Shown: positions 25,364 through 32,922 of the stretch, in pieces | Position numbering within the stretch: position 1 is the stretch's first letter | Layout of the letters: each line of letters starts with the position of its first letter | Source: Deltaproteobacteria bacterium | GTDB lineage: Bacteria > Myxococcota > Myxococcia > Myxococcales > 40CM-4-68-19 | NCBI GenBank assembly: GCA_005879535.1 | Contig: VBKI01000078.1 | Span: 1-64,000 of the forward strand | Direction: 5' to 3' | Length of the DNA stretch: 64,000 nucleotides | Position numbers and translations under genes: made by a program | The notes under the pieces: model-generated | Database searches by the model: none | What the model saw: the letters and a program-made list of their open reading frames with translations, nothing else | What the model was told of the DNA's origin: nothing

Positions 25364-25954
25364 TCAGCGAACTTCGTTGCCGCCCTCCGCATGCTGTGGA
25401 CGCGCTCCAGCCCCCGTCAGCGCGAGCTCGACGCTGACCTCGACTTTCGGCGCGACCGACACGCCGAGATACGAAGGCACCTTGATGTCGAAGTCCCGCA
25501 TGTCGAGCTGGAACGAGCCACGTACCATGGTGACGCCGCCCGCGCCCAGCTCGGCGCGGTAGTGCACCTTCACCGTCCGCGATTGCCCATGCAACGTCAG
25601 CCCGCCTTCCGCCGTGCGCTCCACGGGTTCGCGCTCCCTGGGGAACGTCAGCTGGGAGCGCGATATCCGCAGAGTCGCGGCCGGGTATTTGTCTGCCTCC
25701 AGCATCTGGTGCAGGTGCACGTCCCGCAGGCTGATGCCGGTCTCGATCGGTGCGAGCGGCACCTTGAACGTCAGTGCGGAATCGTCCTCCTCGAGCGAGA
25801 CCTCGGAGCCTTTGCCCTCGATGCGGAGTCCTGCGGGACCGCGCGCGAGGACGGTGACGGAGTTGTTCCCCTTGGTGGAGGAGAGAGCGATTGCTCCTTC
25901 CGTCAGCACTGCGAGGACGAGGAAGAATCCGGTGAGCATGTTGCGCGTGTTCAT
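25364..25954 (-). CDS. YceI-family periplasmic lipocalin-like protein
   Basis: A 196-residue protein with signal peptide (RNMLTGFFLVLAVLTEGAIA). The YceI beta-barrel follows: ALTFKVPLAPIETGISLRDV, MLEADKYPAATLRISRSQLT (the family's 'd.yP.a.f' core), LTLHGQSRTVKVHYRAELG and RGSFQLDMRDFDIKVPSYLG. YceI proteins bind long polyisoprenoid or amphiphilic ligands in the periplasm. It is first in the operon with the ECF sigma factor and anti-sigma factor (73 bases to the sigma start), so it is probably both the main output and possibly part of the sensing loop. A second yceI lies at 29579 near a second sigma-like gene. Confidence 0.9.
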   Translation of the reverse strand: MNTRNMLTGFFLVLAVLTEGAIALSSTKGNNSVTVLARGPAGLRIEGKGSEVSLEEDDSALTFKVPLAPIETGISLRDVHLHQMLEADKYPAATLRISRSQLTFPREREPVERTAEGGLTLHGQSRTVKVHYRAELGAGGVTMVRGSFQLDMRDFDIKVPSYLGVSVAPKVEVSVELALTGAGARPQHAEGGNEVR

Positions 25955-26026
25955 GGCGTGCCCTCGGCGGTGGCGGGATTGGACGGTTCACTGGTCGCCG
26001 TGCTGGATTGCGCGGCGTACGCACAG

Positions 26027-26055
26027 AGGATGAAGCGAGGTAACGCGACTATTCC
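26027..26055 (-). promoter_or_regulatory. candidate ECF sigma promoter for yceI-sigma-anti-sigma
   Basis: On the minus strand GGAATAG (26055-26049), 14 bases, then TTCATCCT (26034-26027). An identical pair with identical spacing points the other way at 26074-26102. The GGAAT-type -35 is typical of ECF promoters. It lies about 70 bases before the yceI ATG. Confidence 0.6.
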
Positions 26056-26073
26056 CGCGGTTGACCGGTCCGC

Positions 26074-26102
26074 GGAATAGTTCTAGTCGTTCGGTTCATC
26101 CT
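26074..26102 (+). promoter_or_regulatory. candidate ECF sigma promoter for the GFA gene
   Basis: GGAATAG (26074-26080), 14 bases, TTCATCCT (26095-26102): exactly the same two boxes and spacing as the divergent promoter at 26055-26027. The two -35 boxes also form a 12-bp stem (26048-26081, one bulge). It lies 39 bases before the GTG of the GFA gene. Confidence 0.6.
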
Positions 26103-26141
26103 GAGGGTGCGCCGCGCATTCCAGCGCGCAGGGAGGCCGGA

Positions 26142-26567
26142 GTGAGCGTGTACAAAGGCAAGTGTTTCTGTGGTGCCGTCGAGATCAGCGTCGAGGGCGA
26201 CCCCGTGGGAGCGGGCTACTGCCACTGCGCGTCGTGCAGAAGCTGGTCGGCCGGCCCCGTCAACGCCTTCACTCTCTGGAAGCCCGACGCAGTGAAAGTC
26301 ACCAAGGGCCAAGACGCCGTCGGGGTGTTCCACAAGACCGGGCGCAGTTACCGGAAGTGGTGCAGGGTCTGTGGCGGGCATCTCCTGACGGACCATCCGG
26401 AGTGGAGCCTGGTCGACGTCTACGCTGCGACCATCCCCGACTTTCCCTTCAAAGCTGGCGTCCACGTGAACTACGCACAGGGCGTCCTCAAGATGAAGGA
26501 TGGCCTGCCCAAGCTGAAAGACTTCCCTCGGGAGCTCGGGGGCACAGGTGAAGCAGTACCCGAGTAG
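26142..26567 (+). CDS. GFA family protein (glutathione-dependent formaldehyde-activating enzyme-like)
   Basis: A 141-residue zinc protein of the GFA/Mss4-like fold. It has three Cys motifs: GKCFCGAVEISVEG, GYCHCASCRSWSAG and WCRVCGGHLLTDHP, with the expected CxC...CxCxxC...CxxC pattern. Members bind zinc; one founding member was linked to S-hydroxymethylglutathione formation, but most are uncharacterised. GTG 26142 follows GGAGG at 5 bases, and a second GTG (26148) is possible. It is divergent from yceI-sigma-anti-sigma and has a promoter-like element identical to theirs, so it probably belongs to the same ECF regulon. Confidence 0.88.
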   Translation: MSVYKGKCFCGAVEISVEGDPVGAGYCHCASCRSWSAGPVNAFTLWKPDAVKVTKGQDAVGVFHKTGRSYRKWCRVCGGHLLTDHPEWSLVDVYAATIPDFPFKAGVHVNYAQGVLKMKDGLPKLKDFPRELGGTGEAVPE

Positions 26568-26581
26568 TCGCGCAGAGGCCG

Positions 26582-27525
26582 TCAGGGAATGTCGAGGACG
26601 ACGTTGCCGATGACCGCCCCTCGCTCGACCGCCTCGTGCGCGTCGGCGATGGCGTCGAGCGGGAACCGCTGCGCAACGGCATGGACGATGCGTCCTTGCG
26701 CGAGCAACGTGCTCATCTCGTCGAGGACGGCCGCGCGATCGGCTGCGGAGATGTCGTAGATCAGGAACAGCCGCAGCGTCGCGCTATTCACCATCAGCCA
26801 CTGGCTGGGAATCCGTGCGGTCGCAAGATAGCCGGCAGCAGTTTCGCGTTGGCGGCGAGATCGACTTCGATGACGGCGTCGACTCCGCGCCCATCCGTCA
26901 GCTCCCTGATCCGCGCACCCACGTCCTCGGTGCGGTAGTTGATCACGGAATCGGCACCCGCCGCGCGTGCATGGGACGCCTTGGCGTCGCCGCTGACGGT
27001 GGCGAGGACGCGCGCGCCGCGCATCCTGGCGAACTGGATCGCGTAGTGGCCGACGGCCCCGGCGCCGCCGCTGACCAGCACGACGCTTTCGCGCTGCACT
27101 TGCGCGAGCCGAACGGCCTGCAAGGCGGTCAATGCCGGAATACCGAGGCAGGCACCCGCTGCGTAGTCCGTGTCTTCCGGCAGTGCGACGGCCTGCGCGC
27201 CGGGCAGCGCGATGTATTGCGCCGCCGTGCCGAACGCACGCTTCCATTGGCCGTTCCAGATCCAGACGCGCTCGCCGATGCGGCTCGCGGCGACTCCTGG
27301 TCCCACGGCGTCGATGTCGCCCGCGCCATCGCTGTGCGGGATTACGAGCGGCGCTGCGAGCTTCCGGCCGCTACCGCCGCGGCGGGACTTCCAGTCCGAG
27401 GGATTGACGCCCGACGTGCGCAAACGGACGCGGACTTCGCCAGGCCCCGGCTCCGGTGTCGGCTGCTCACCGACTCTCAGGACCTCCCGGGCCGCTCCTT
27501 GATCCGCATAAGACGCTGCGCGCAT
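26582..27525 (-). pseudogene. NADPH:quinone oxidoreductase, broken by a short internal deletion/frameshift
   Basis: The first frame (27525 to about 26810) has the MDR start MRAASYADQGAAREVL, GVNPSDWKSRRGG, PLVIPHSDGAGDIDAVGPGV, the cofactor motif VSGGAGAVGHYAIQFAR and DAVIEVDLAANAKLLPAILR-PHG, then runs into a stop. A second frame continues with IPSQWLMVNSATLRLFLIYD and ISAADRAAVLDEM to AVERGAVIGNVVLDIP (stop 26582). In intact relatives about ten residues of the type TVVVYGTG... separate PHG from the PxQWLMVN stretch. A small out-of-frame deletion has therefore removed them. Its convergent neighbour is the GFA gene. It is not expected to make an active enzyme. Confidence 0.8.
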
Positions 27526-27670
27526 GATCGCCTCACTCCGCCATCCGATGACGGTGCCGGCAATCGGGATTCGATCATCGGAGAGACTATCGTCGGTCCG
27601 ACTCTGCCTCGCGGCCTGTTGGCGATCCGTCCACTCGTCCGCACGTTTGCCAGGGAGGGGGGATCCACAC

Positions 27671-28756
27671 GTGCTCGCCGCACGTCGTCTGGAGTTGCTT
27701 CGTTCGAATCGATTGCCGAGTCTCGATGGGCTGCGCGCCCTCGCAGCCTTGATGGTGGTCGTCGGTCACGCGGGAAAGGTCCTGCAAGTGGGACGGCACT
27801 TGCCCTTCGGGTCCGGTGTGATCGACGTCTGGGGCCCGGTGGGCGTCACCGTGTTCTTCGTCTTGAGCGGATTTCTCATCACGCGTCTGCTCGTGCAGGA
27901 CCGCCGCGAAAGCGCGACGATCCACCTCCGCGCCTTCTATGTTCGACGCGCTTTCCGCATCCTGCCTGCCTACTGGGTCTACATGGCCGCAATTGCGGTC
28001 ATGGCACGCGGGCACTTGGTGCTCGCGTCGCCGTCGGGCTTCACGTGCTCCCTCACGTTCACGACCGACTACCTGAACCCGCACTCGTGGGTGATGAATC
28101 ACTCGTGGTCGCTGAGCGTCGAGGAGCAGTTCTACCTGGTGTGGCCGATCCTGCTGATGGCGGCCGGCGAAAAGCGTGCGCGCCTCGTGGCGCAGTGGCT
28201 CATCGTCATCGCGCCTCTTCTGCGAGTCTTCACCTTCTACGCGACGCCAGGGCTCCGCCCGAGCATCACCGCGATGTTTCACCTGCGTGCCGATGCGCTC
28301 ATGATCGGAAGCTGGGCGGCGCTCGAGAGTCTGCGGCCCGATTCGCGGGTTCTCGCGTTCTTGCGGCGACCCGGTGTCGCCTTGGGCGGCGCGCTCTATT
28401 GCCTTCTCCTGGCGGCGGTGGTGCGCCGACTCCAGCTCGTCCAGGTGGCATTCGGCTACACCATTGAGGCTGGCGCCGCGTGCTCGGTGCTCCTCTGGGC
28501 GGTAGAAAATCCACGCACGCTCGCGGGCAGGGTGCTCAACTGGGCGCCCCTTGTTCGCCTGGGCGTCGTGTCTTACAGCCTCTATCTGTGGCAGCAGCTC
28601 TGGCTCTCACACGAGGTGGTGACTGCCGCTTGGATGGTGCCGCTGCTCATCTGCGGCGCAGTGCTCTGCGCGGAGCTCTCGTACCGGTTCGTGGAGTTGC
28701 CCATGCTGCGGTTTCGGCAGAGCTGCGAACCGGGCGTGCCGGTCACGGCTCCGTGA
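27671..28756 (+). CDS. acyltransferase 3 family membrane protein (OafA/YrhL-like)
   Basis: A 361-residue membrane O-acyltransferase with about ten TM helices. Family landmarks: RLPSLDGLRALAALMVVVGH (catalytic His in helix 1), GPVGVTVFFVLSGFLITRLL, FYVRRAFRILPAYWVYM (R-x-x-R-I-x-P) and HSWSLSVEEQFYLVWPILL (the S-W-S-L-x-x-E-E-Q-F-Y hallmark). It transfers acetyl or other acyl groups to a surface glycan or lipid. GTG 27671 is preceded by GGAGGGGGG at 8 bases. The longer frame from 27524 encodes a non-conserved, Arg/Ser-rich leader. It overlaps the convergent sigma-like gene by 14 bases. No glycan gene cluster is nearby. Confidence 0.9.
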   Translation: MLAARRLELLRSNRLPSLDGLRALAALMVVVGHAGKVLQVGRHLPFGSGVIDVWGPVGVTVFFVLSGFLITRLLVQDRRESATIHLRAFYVRRAFRILPAYWVYMAAIAVMARGHLVLASPSGFTCSLTFTTDYLNPHSWVMNHSWSLSVEEQFYLVWPILLMAAGEKRARLVAQWLIVIAPLLRVFTFYATPGLRPSITAMFHLRADALMIGSWAALESLRPDSRVLAFLRRPGVALGGALYCLLLAAVVRRLQLVQVAFGYTIEAGAACSVLLWAVENPRTLAGRVLNWAPLVRLGVVSYSLYLWQQLWLSHEVVTAAWMVPLLICGAVLCAELSYRFVELPMLRFRQSCEPGVPVTAP

Positions 28757-29291
28757 GGCGGTGTCGAGCGAGACTCGTCAGCATCAGGCGAGCCCGATGT
28801 GCGCGTGCGCGGACGATTGCTGGCGAGGTGCGCAGGACGAATGCCGCCTCTTCGGACGAAAGCTCCTCCACGTCGCGCAGCACGTAGCAGGCGCGGTCCA
28901 CCGCGTCTACCCGACCGAGTGCTTCACGAATCCGGTCCGCGAGCGACTCCGTTGTCCGTGAATTCCACTCGACCGGAGTGGCGTGCAGCCGCGCCAACGA
29001 GACCTCCACGGCCGCGCGATAAAGCGAGCTGCGGAAAGGCACACCGTCCGGAAACGACTTCGCGGAGAAGATCGTGTGCCGGAACGTCTCTTCCGCTGCT
29101 TCCGCCGCGTTGGAGACCAGCATGTTCCGCGCAACGCGATAGACGGCCTTCCAGTGTCGGAGAGCCAGCTCGACGAGCGCCACTCCTTCGCCCCTGCGCG
29201 CACGCTCCGCGACGATTTCGTCGGAACTGCGGCGGAGCACCGCGCCCGGCAAGGGCGCGGCATCCGACATGCGGAGGACCTGCTCGCTCAT
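28743..29291 (-). CDS. ECF-like RNA polymerase sigma factor (divergent)
   Basis: A 182-residue sigma-70-like protein with weakly conserved regions. Region 2-like: LVELALRHWKAVYRVARNML and VSNAAEAAEETFRHTIFSAK. Region 4-like: RACYVLRDVEELSSEEAAFV followed by RTSPAIVRARAHRARLMLTS (helix-turn-helix). The usual D-x-x-Q-x-x-F motif is replaced by EAAEETF. Its ATG overlaps the stop of a 31-codon ORF as ATGA. No zinc anti-sigma factor is adjacent. The nearest other partner is a divergent yceI gene, echoing the yceI/ECF locus at 24.7-26 kb. The 3' end overlaps the acyltransferase gene by 14 bases. Confidence 0.75.
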   Translation of the reverse strand: MSEQVLRMSDAAPLPGAVLRRSSDEIVAERARRGEGVALVELALRHWKAVYRVARNMLVSNAAEAAEETFRHTIFSAKSFPDGVPFRSSLYRAAVEVSLARLHATPVEWNSRTTESLADRIREALGRVDAVDRACYVLRDVEELSSEEAAFVLRTSPAIVRARAHRARLMLTSLARHRLTEP

Positions 29292-29383
29292 TGCACGCTC
29301 GCGAGGAAGTGGCGGTCGATGCGGTAGCCGACGACGGGCGCGGCGGTCATTGCCATCAAGACGAACGTCAACGTGCTCTTCAT
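29288..29383 (-). CDS. 31-residue membrane peptide ORF coupled to the sigma-like gene
   Basis: A short frame, MKSTLTFVLMAMTAAPVVGY then RIDRHFLASVQ, with a good ribosome site (AAAGGGAGAAAGCGAG before the ATG). Its TGA overlaps the sigma gene's ATG (ATGA), which argues for real translation and coupling. The N-terminal 20 residues form one hydrophobic helix or signal sequence. It is too short for a classical anti-sigma factor. It might be a leader peptide setting sigma translation or a small membrane regulator. No homologue is known to me. Confidence 0.5.
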   Translation of the reverse strand: MKSTLTFVLMAMTAAPVVGYRIDRHFLASVQ

Positions 29384-29578
29384 CTCGCTTTCTCCCTTTC
29401 GTTTCCTGGGGGCACTGCTTTCGAAAGCGCCCGTGTGCATGCGGCGCGCCAAGGTGTTGCGCGAGGAGAGCTCGGCCGGTGCTTGACCGCGAGCCCGACA
29501 GGTTGTCGCCGGATCCGCCACCGACGGCACGCGTGACGAGCGACGAGCATCGGCACGCGACTTGCTCATCACGGCGGC

Positions 29579-30112
29579 ATGAAGCGCATCCGTCTGATTG
29601 TCACGCTCCTGGTCGCTTTCGCCGGATCGGCACTTGGCGAAGAGCCGGACCAGGTTCTCGTCACCTACGAAGCGGCATTGGGGGAACGACGGATCTCCGG
29701 CGCGTCGCACTCATTGCATTGGAGCGCGAACCAACTCGCCGCCGATCGCGCGCAGGTACACCTGCGCGTGCCGACTGCTTCCTTCGAATCCGGCCACGCG
29801 GGGTTCGACTCGCTCCTGCGCTCTGCCTTGCAATCCGACCGCTATCCCTTCATCGAGGTGGAGGGCGAGGTGCGCGGCGATTGGTTCGAAGGAACGCTCA
29901 CCATGCACGGCGTTTCCCGGCTGCTCGCCGTCCCCATCGCGATCGCGCGGGCCGGAACGCAGTTCGTCGCGCGTACCTCGTTCGCCATCGATCTCGATCA
30001 ATTCAGAATTGCGGTCCCGTCGGTCGGGAACCACATCACGGTCGACTTCGTCGCGCGACTCTCGGCCAACCCGCGCGCCGTGATTGCGGGCGGCGCGCTC
30101 AGCTCGAACTGA
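29579..30112 (+). CDS. YceI-family periplasmic protein (second copy)
   Basis: A 177-residue protein with signal peptide (KRIRLIVTLLVAFAGSALG). A YceI-like barrel follows: ISGASHSLHWSANQLAADRA, ALQSDRYPFIEVEGEVRGDW (family core R-Y-P-x-I/A-x-F/V), TLTMHGVSRLLAVPIAIARA and TSFAIDLDQFRIAVPSVGNH. It differs strongly from the copy at 25364, so it is not a recent duplicate. It is divergent from the small ORF/sigma-like pair (195 bases of DNA, no GGAATAG-type promoter found there). Its 3' end overlaps the response-regulator gene tail to tail by 14 bases. Confidence 0.85.
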   Translation: MKRIRLIVTLLVAFAGSALGEEPDQVLVTYEAALGERRISGASHSLHWSANQLAADRAQVHLRVPTASFESGHAGFDSLLRSALQSDRYPFIEVEGEVRGDWFEGTLTMHGVSRLLAVPIAIARAGTQFVARTSFAIDLDQFRIAVPSVGNHITVDFVARLSANPRAVIAGGALSSN

Positions 30113-31448
30113 GACCGTACTTCTTCAGCCGGTCCACGAACGAGCTGCGGCTGATCCGGAGCCGCCGCGCAGCCTCCGACTGATTTCCGCCGGTCGCGGC
30201 CAGGGCCTGCTCGATCTGCTCGCGCTCGAAAGCGTCGAGCCGCTCCCAGAGAGCCATCTCCTCATTTGACCGGTTCGCCTGAGCGCCAGCCGCCGGGGTG
30301 GGGGGCATCGTGCTCAGCGTCTGCGGCCCGATCTCCCCTCCGGAGCTGAGCGCGACGAGCCGCGCCACGGTGTTCTCGAGCTGGCGCACGTTGCCCGGCC
30401 ACTCCGCCATGCGCAGGACCTCGAGGAGCGCGGGCGAAAGGCGCGCGCCCTCCACCCCGAATCGCTCGGCATAACGTCGTGCGAACTCCATCGCCAGGGC
30501 GGGAATGTCCTCGCGATGCTCGTGCAGCGGCGGCACCCGGAGCTCCACCACGGCCAGCCGGTAGTAGAGATCCTCCCGGAAGCGGCCGTCGCGCGCATCG
30601 GCCGCCAGATCGCGATTCGTGCAGGCGATGACGCGCACGTCGACGTGCTCGATGCGCCCCGCGCCGACGGGCTGGATCTCTCCTTCCTGCAGCGCGCGAA
30701 GAAGCTTGGCCTGGACCGGCGGCGGCAGCTCGCCGACCTCGTCGAGGACCAGCGTTCCCCCGTCGGCCTCCGCAAAGAAGCCGCGGCGCGCTTGCGTCGC
30801 GCCGGTGAAGGCCCCGCGCGTATGTCCGAAGAGCTCGGCCTCGGCCAGCTCGCCCGGAATGGCCGCGCAGTTGAAGCGCACCAGCGGTCCTTTCGCGCGC
30901 TTGCTCTCCCCGTGGATGAGCGCGGCCACCAGCTCCTTGCCCGTCCCGGTCTCTCCGCGCACCAGCACGGTGATGTCGCGCGGCGCCACGCGCGTGACCG
31001 CGTCGATCAAGCGGCGCATCGCCGCGGAGTCGCCGACGATGCTGCGGCCGATGGCCTTCTCCGCCGTCAGCCTGCGGTTCTGGACGCGCAGCGCGCGAGC
31101 TTCCAGGGCTCGCTCGATGACCAGCCCCATCTCCTCGATGTCGAACGGCTTGGTGACGTACTCGTAGGCGCCCGTCTTCATCGCGCGCACCGCGATCCGC
31201 TCCGAGCCGTGGGCGGTGAGAAGGATCACGGGCAGCGACTCGTCGCGCTCGTGGATGGCCTGCAGGAGCTGCACGCCATCCATCTCCGGCATGGCGTAAT
31301 CGGTCACCACCGCATCCACGCCCTCGAGCTGCGCCAGCGCCTCCTGCGCCGAGCGCGCCAGGACCGCCTCGTGCCGGCGCTGCTTCGTCAGCGCCTTCAG
31401 GGCGAACAGCATCCCCGGCTCGTCGTCAACCAGGAGAAGGCGCGCCAA
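30099..31448 (-). CDS. sigma-54-dependent response regulator (NtrC family)
   Basis: A 449-residue regulator. The receiver domain has D8-D9, phosphoacceptor D50 in VVTDYAMPEMDG, and the conserved Lys in YVTKPFDI. The AAA+ domain has Walker A GETGTGKE, the sigma-54 contact loop GAFTGA, Walker B GTLVLDEVGEL and the R-finger region EWPGNVRQLEN. A Fis-type HTH at the C-terminus (TGGNQSEAARRLRISRSSFV) completes it. All parts needed to open sigma-54 promoters are present. TTG 31448 follows AGGAGG by 4 bases and overlaps the kinase 3' end by 23 bases; no suitable ATG exists near the first receiver strand. It pairs with the upstream histidine kinase and probably controls the divergent efflux operon. 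Confidence 0.92.
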   Translation of the reverse strand: MARLLLVDDEPGMLFALKALTKQRRHEAVLARSAQEALAQLEGVDAVVTDYAMPEMDGVQLLQAIHERDESLPVILLTAHGSERIAVRAMKTGAYEYVTKPFDIEEMGLVIERALEARALRVQNRRLTAEKAIGRSIVGDSAAMRRLIDAVTRVAPRDITVLVRGETGTGKELVAALIHGESKRAKGPLVRFNCAAIPGELAEAELFGHTRGAFTGATQARRGFFAEADGGTLVLDEVGELPPPVQAKLLRALQEGEIQPVGAGRIEHVDVRVIACTNRDLAADARDGRFREDLYYRLAVVELRVPPLHEHREDIPALAMEFARRYAERFGVEGARLSPALLEVLRMAEWPGNVRQLENTVARLVALSSGGEIGPQTLSTMPPTPAAGAQANRSNEEMALWERLDAFEREQIEQALAATGGNQSEAARRLRISRSSFVDRLKKYGLSSS

Positions 31449-32781
31449 TGCTCCTCCTCTCCTGCTGCAGCGGGAGCGTCCCGACCACGGTGGTGCCGCG
31501 TCCCTCCTCGCTCTGGTAGTCGAGCGAACCTCCATGCTGCGTGAAGGCGGCCCGTGCCATCGCCACGCCGAGGCCGGTGCCCTGCTCGCGGGTCGTGAAG
31601 AAAGGAGTACCGAGGCGCTCGAGCACTTCGGGCGGCATGCCGCGGCCGGAGTCGCGCACCTCGACCTGCGCCAGCCCGTCACGTTGCACGATCCTGACTT
31701 CCACCTTGCCGCCCTTCGCCGTCGCGTCGAGCGCGTTGGCGACGAGGTTGAAGAGCGCCTCGCGGAGCCGGCGCGGATCCGCTTCCACCTGGGCCTCGCC
31801 GGCGCGGCGAAGCGCCACGCCCGCGGAGCTGGCCTGCGCACCGAGAATTCCCAGGACTTCGTCGGCAAGCGCGCCGAGCGAGAACCGCTGGCGCCTCAGC
31901 TTTTCGAGCGGCCGGGAGAAGGAGAGATACTCCTGGAGGATGCCGTTCATCCGCTCCACTTCGTTCTCGGCGACCTCCAGCCGCTCGCGCGACTCCTCGT
32001 CGCAGGCATCGCGCTTCGCGAGCTGCACGAGCGCCTTGATGGCGCCGAGCGGGTTCTTCAGCTCGTGGGAGAGCTGCGCGCTCAGGTGCTCCAGCTCCCT
32101 TGCGCGGGCCAGCGCCTCTTCCGCCATCTGCTCGCGGGCGCGGTCGACGCGGCAGTGGCTCTCGTTGAGCGCCTGGGTCATGGCGATCAAGTAAGAGATC
32201 TGGAAGAAGGCAACGGAGAAGAGCGCCAGCCCGGCGAGATACGAGAAGTACGGCTCGACAACGCTGGGACCGAACCACCCCGTGGGCAGAAGGATGAGCG
32301 ACGCCGCTCCGACGACGACGACGCGCATTGCCAACTTCGTTTCGCGCGTCCAGCCGTAAGCGAGAAGCATGCTGGAGAGCGGTCCGAGGGTGGTGATGAG
32401 AAGCGGGCTGCGCAATCCGCCGCTCAGGCCGACCATCACGAACTGCGAGGCGAGGCCCACGAGCCAGGCGGTCGTGCTCGGGCCCGTACAGGCGACCGGA
32501 GACCCCTGCGCCGCGCGGACCGGGATGACGAGGTGTTTGAAGACGAGGTTCCGCACCAGGTTGCTGAAAAGCAGGACCGCGATGGCCGCGGTCCGCCACT
32601 CCGGATACCCGGCCCGCCAGAGCAGGGTCACGAAGAGGAGCGAAACGATGGCGTGAACCACCCACTTCGTCCTCCAATACCAGCCGGACGGGAAGTCGGT
32701 CGGGGCGACACCCGCTGTGCTCAGGGGCATCTCCGCTGGACTCGCAAGACCCGGGCCGCCGCTTTGAACCTGCTCACTCAT
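31426..32781 (-). CDS. membrane-bound sensor histidine kinase
   Basis: A 451-residue kinase. About five to six N-terminal TM helices (for example VVHAIVSLLFVTLLW and FVMVGLSGGLRSPLLITTLG) with little periplasmic sequence suggest sensing within the membrane. The transmitter has the H-box LSAQLSHELKNPLGAIKALV (phospho-His about residue 239), N-box LFNLVANALDAT, G1 VEVRDSGRGMPP and G2 GTGLGVAMARAAF. ATG 32781 (MSEQVQS) is preferred to the ATG at 32817. The cognate NtrC-type regulator overlaps its 3' end. It is divergent from the tolC-like gene 141 bases away, so membrane-active compounds exported by the pump are a reasonable signal (inference). Confidence 0.9.
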   Translation of the reverse strand: MSEQVQSGGPGLASPAEMPLSTAGVAPTDFPSGWYWRTKWVVHAIVSLLFVTLLWRAGYPEWRTAAIAVLLFSNLVRNLVFKHLVIPVRAAQGSPVACTGPSTTAWLVGLASQFVMVGLSGGLRSPLLITTLGPLSSMLLAYGWTRETKLAMRVVVVGAASLILLPTGWFGPSVVEPYFSYLAGLALFSVAFFQISYLIAMTQALNESHCRVDRAREQMAEEALARARELEHLSAQLSHELKNPLGAIKALVQLAKRDACDEESRERLEVAENEVERMNGILQEYLSFSRPLEKLRRQRFSLGALADEVLGILGAQASSAGVALRRAGEAQVEADPRRLREALFNLVANALDATAKGGKVEVRIVQRDGLAQVEVRDSGRGMPPEVLERLGTPFFTTREQGTGLGVAMARAAFTQHGGSLDYQSEEGRGTTVVGTLPLQQERRSIGAPSPG

Positions 32782-32922
32782 GGGCCCCAGTATGCTCCGG
32801 GGCAGGGGCTCTTGCATTCATTGTCGAAACGGCGGTCTGGAGTTGTATGCCGATCCGGCAACGCCGGGTCCCCGCCGCAGGAAACCGGGCTTCGGCACGC
32901 CGCGTGAAAGGGCCGCCGCGGC

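Noticed and set aside
32797-32815. Possible sigma-54 promoter (GGCA ... TTGC) upstream of the tolC-like gene
   Set aside because: The GG and GC elements are one base too far apart for the strict -24/-12 spacing, so I do not annotate it as a promoter.
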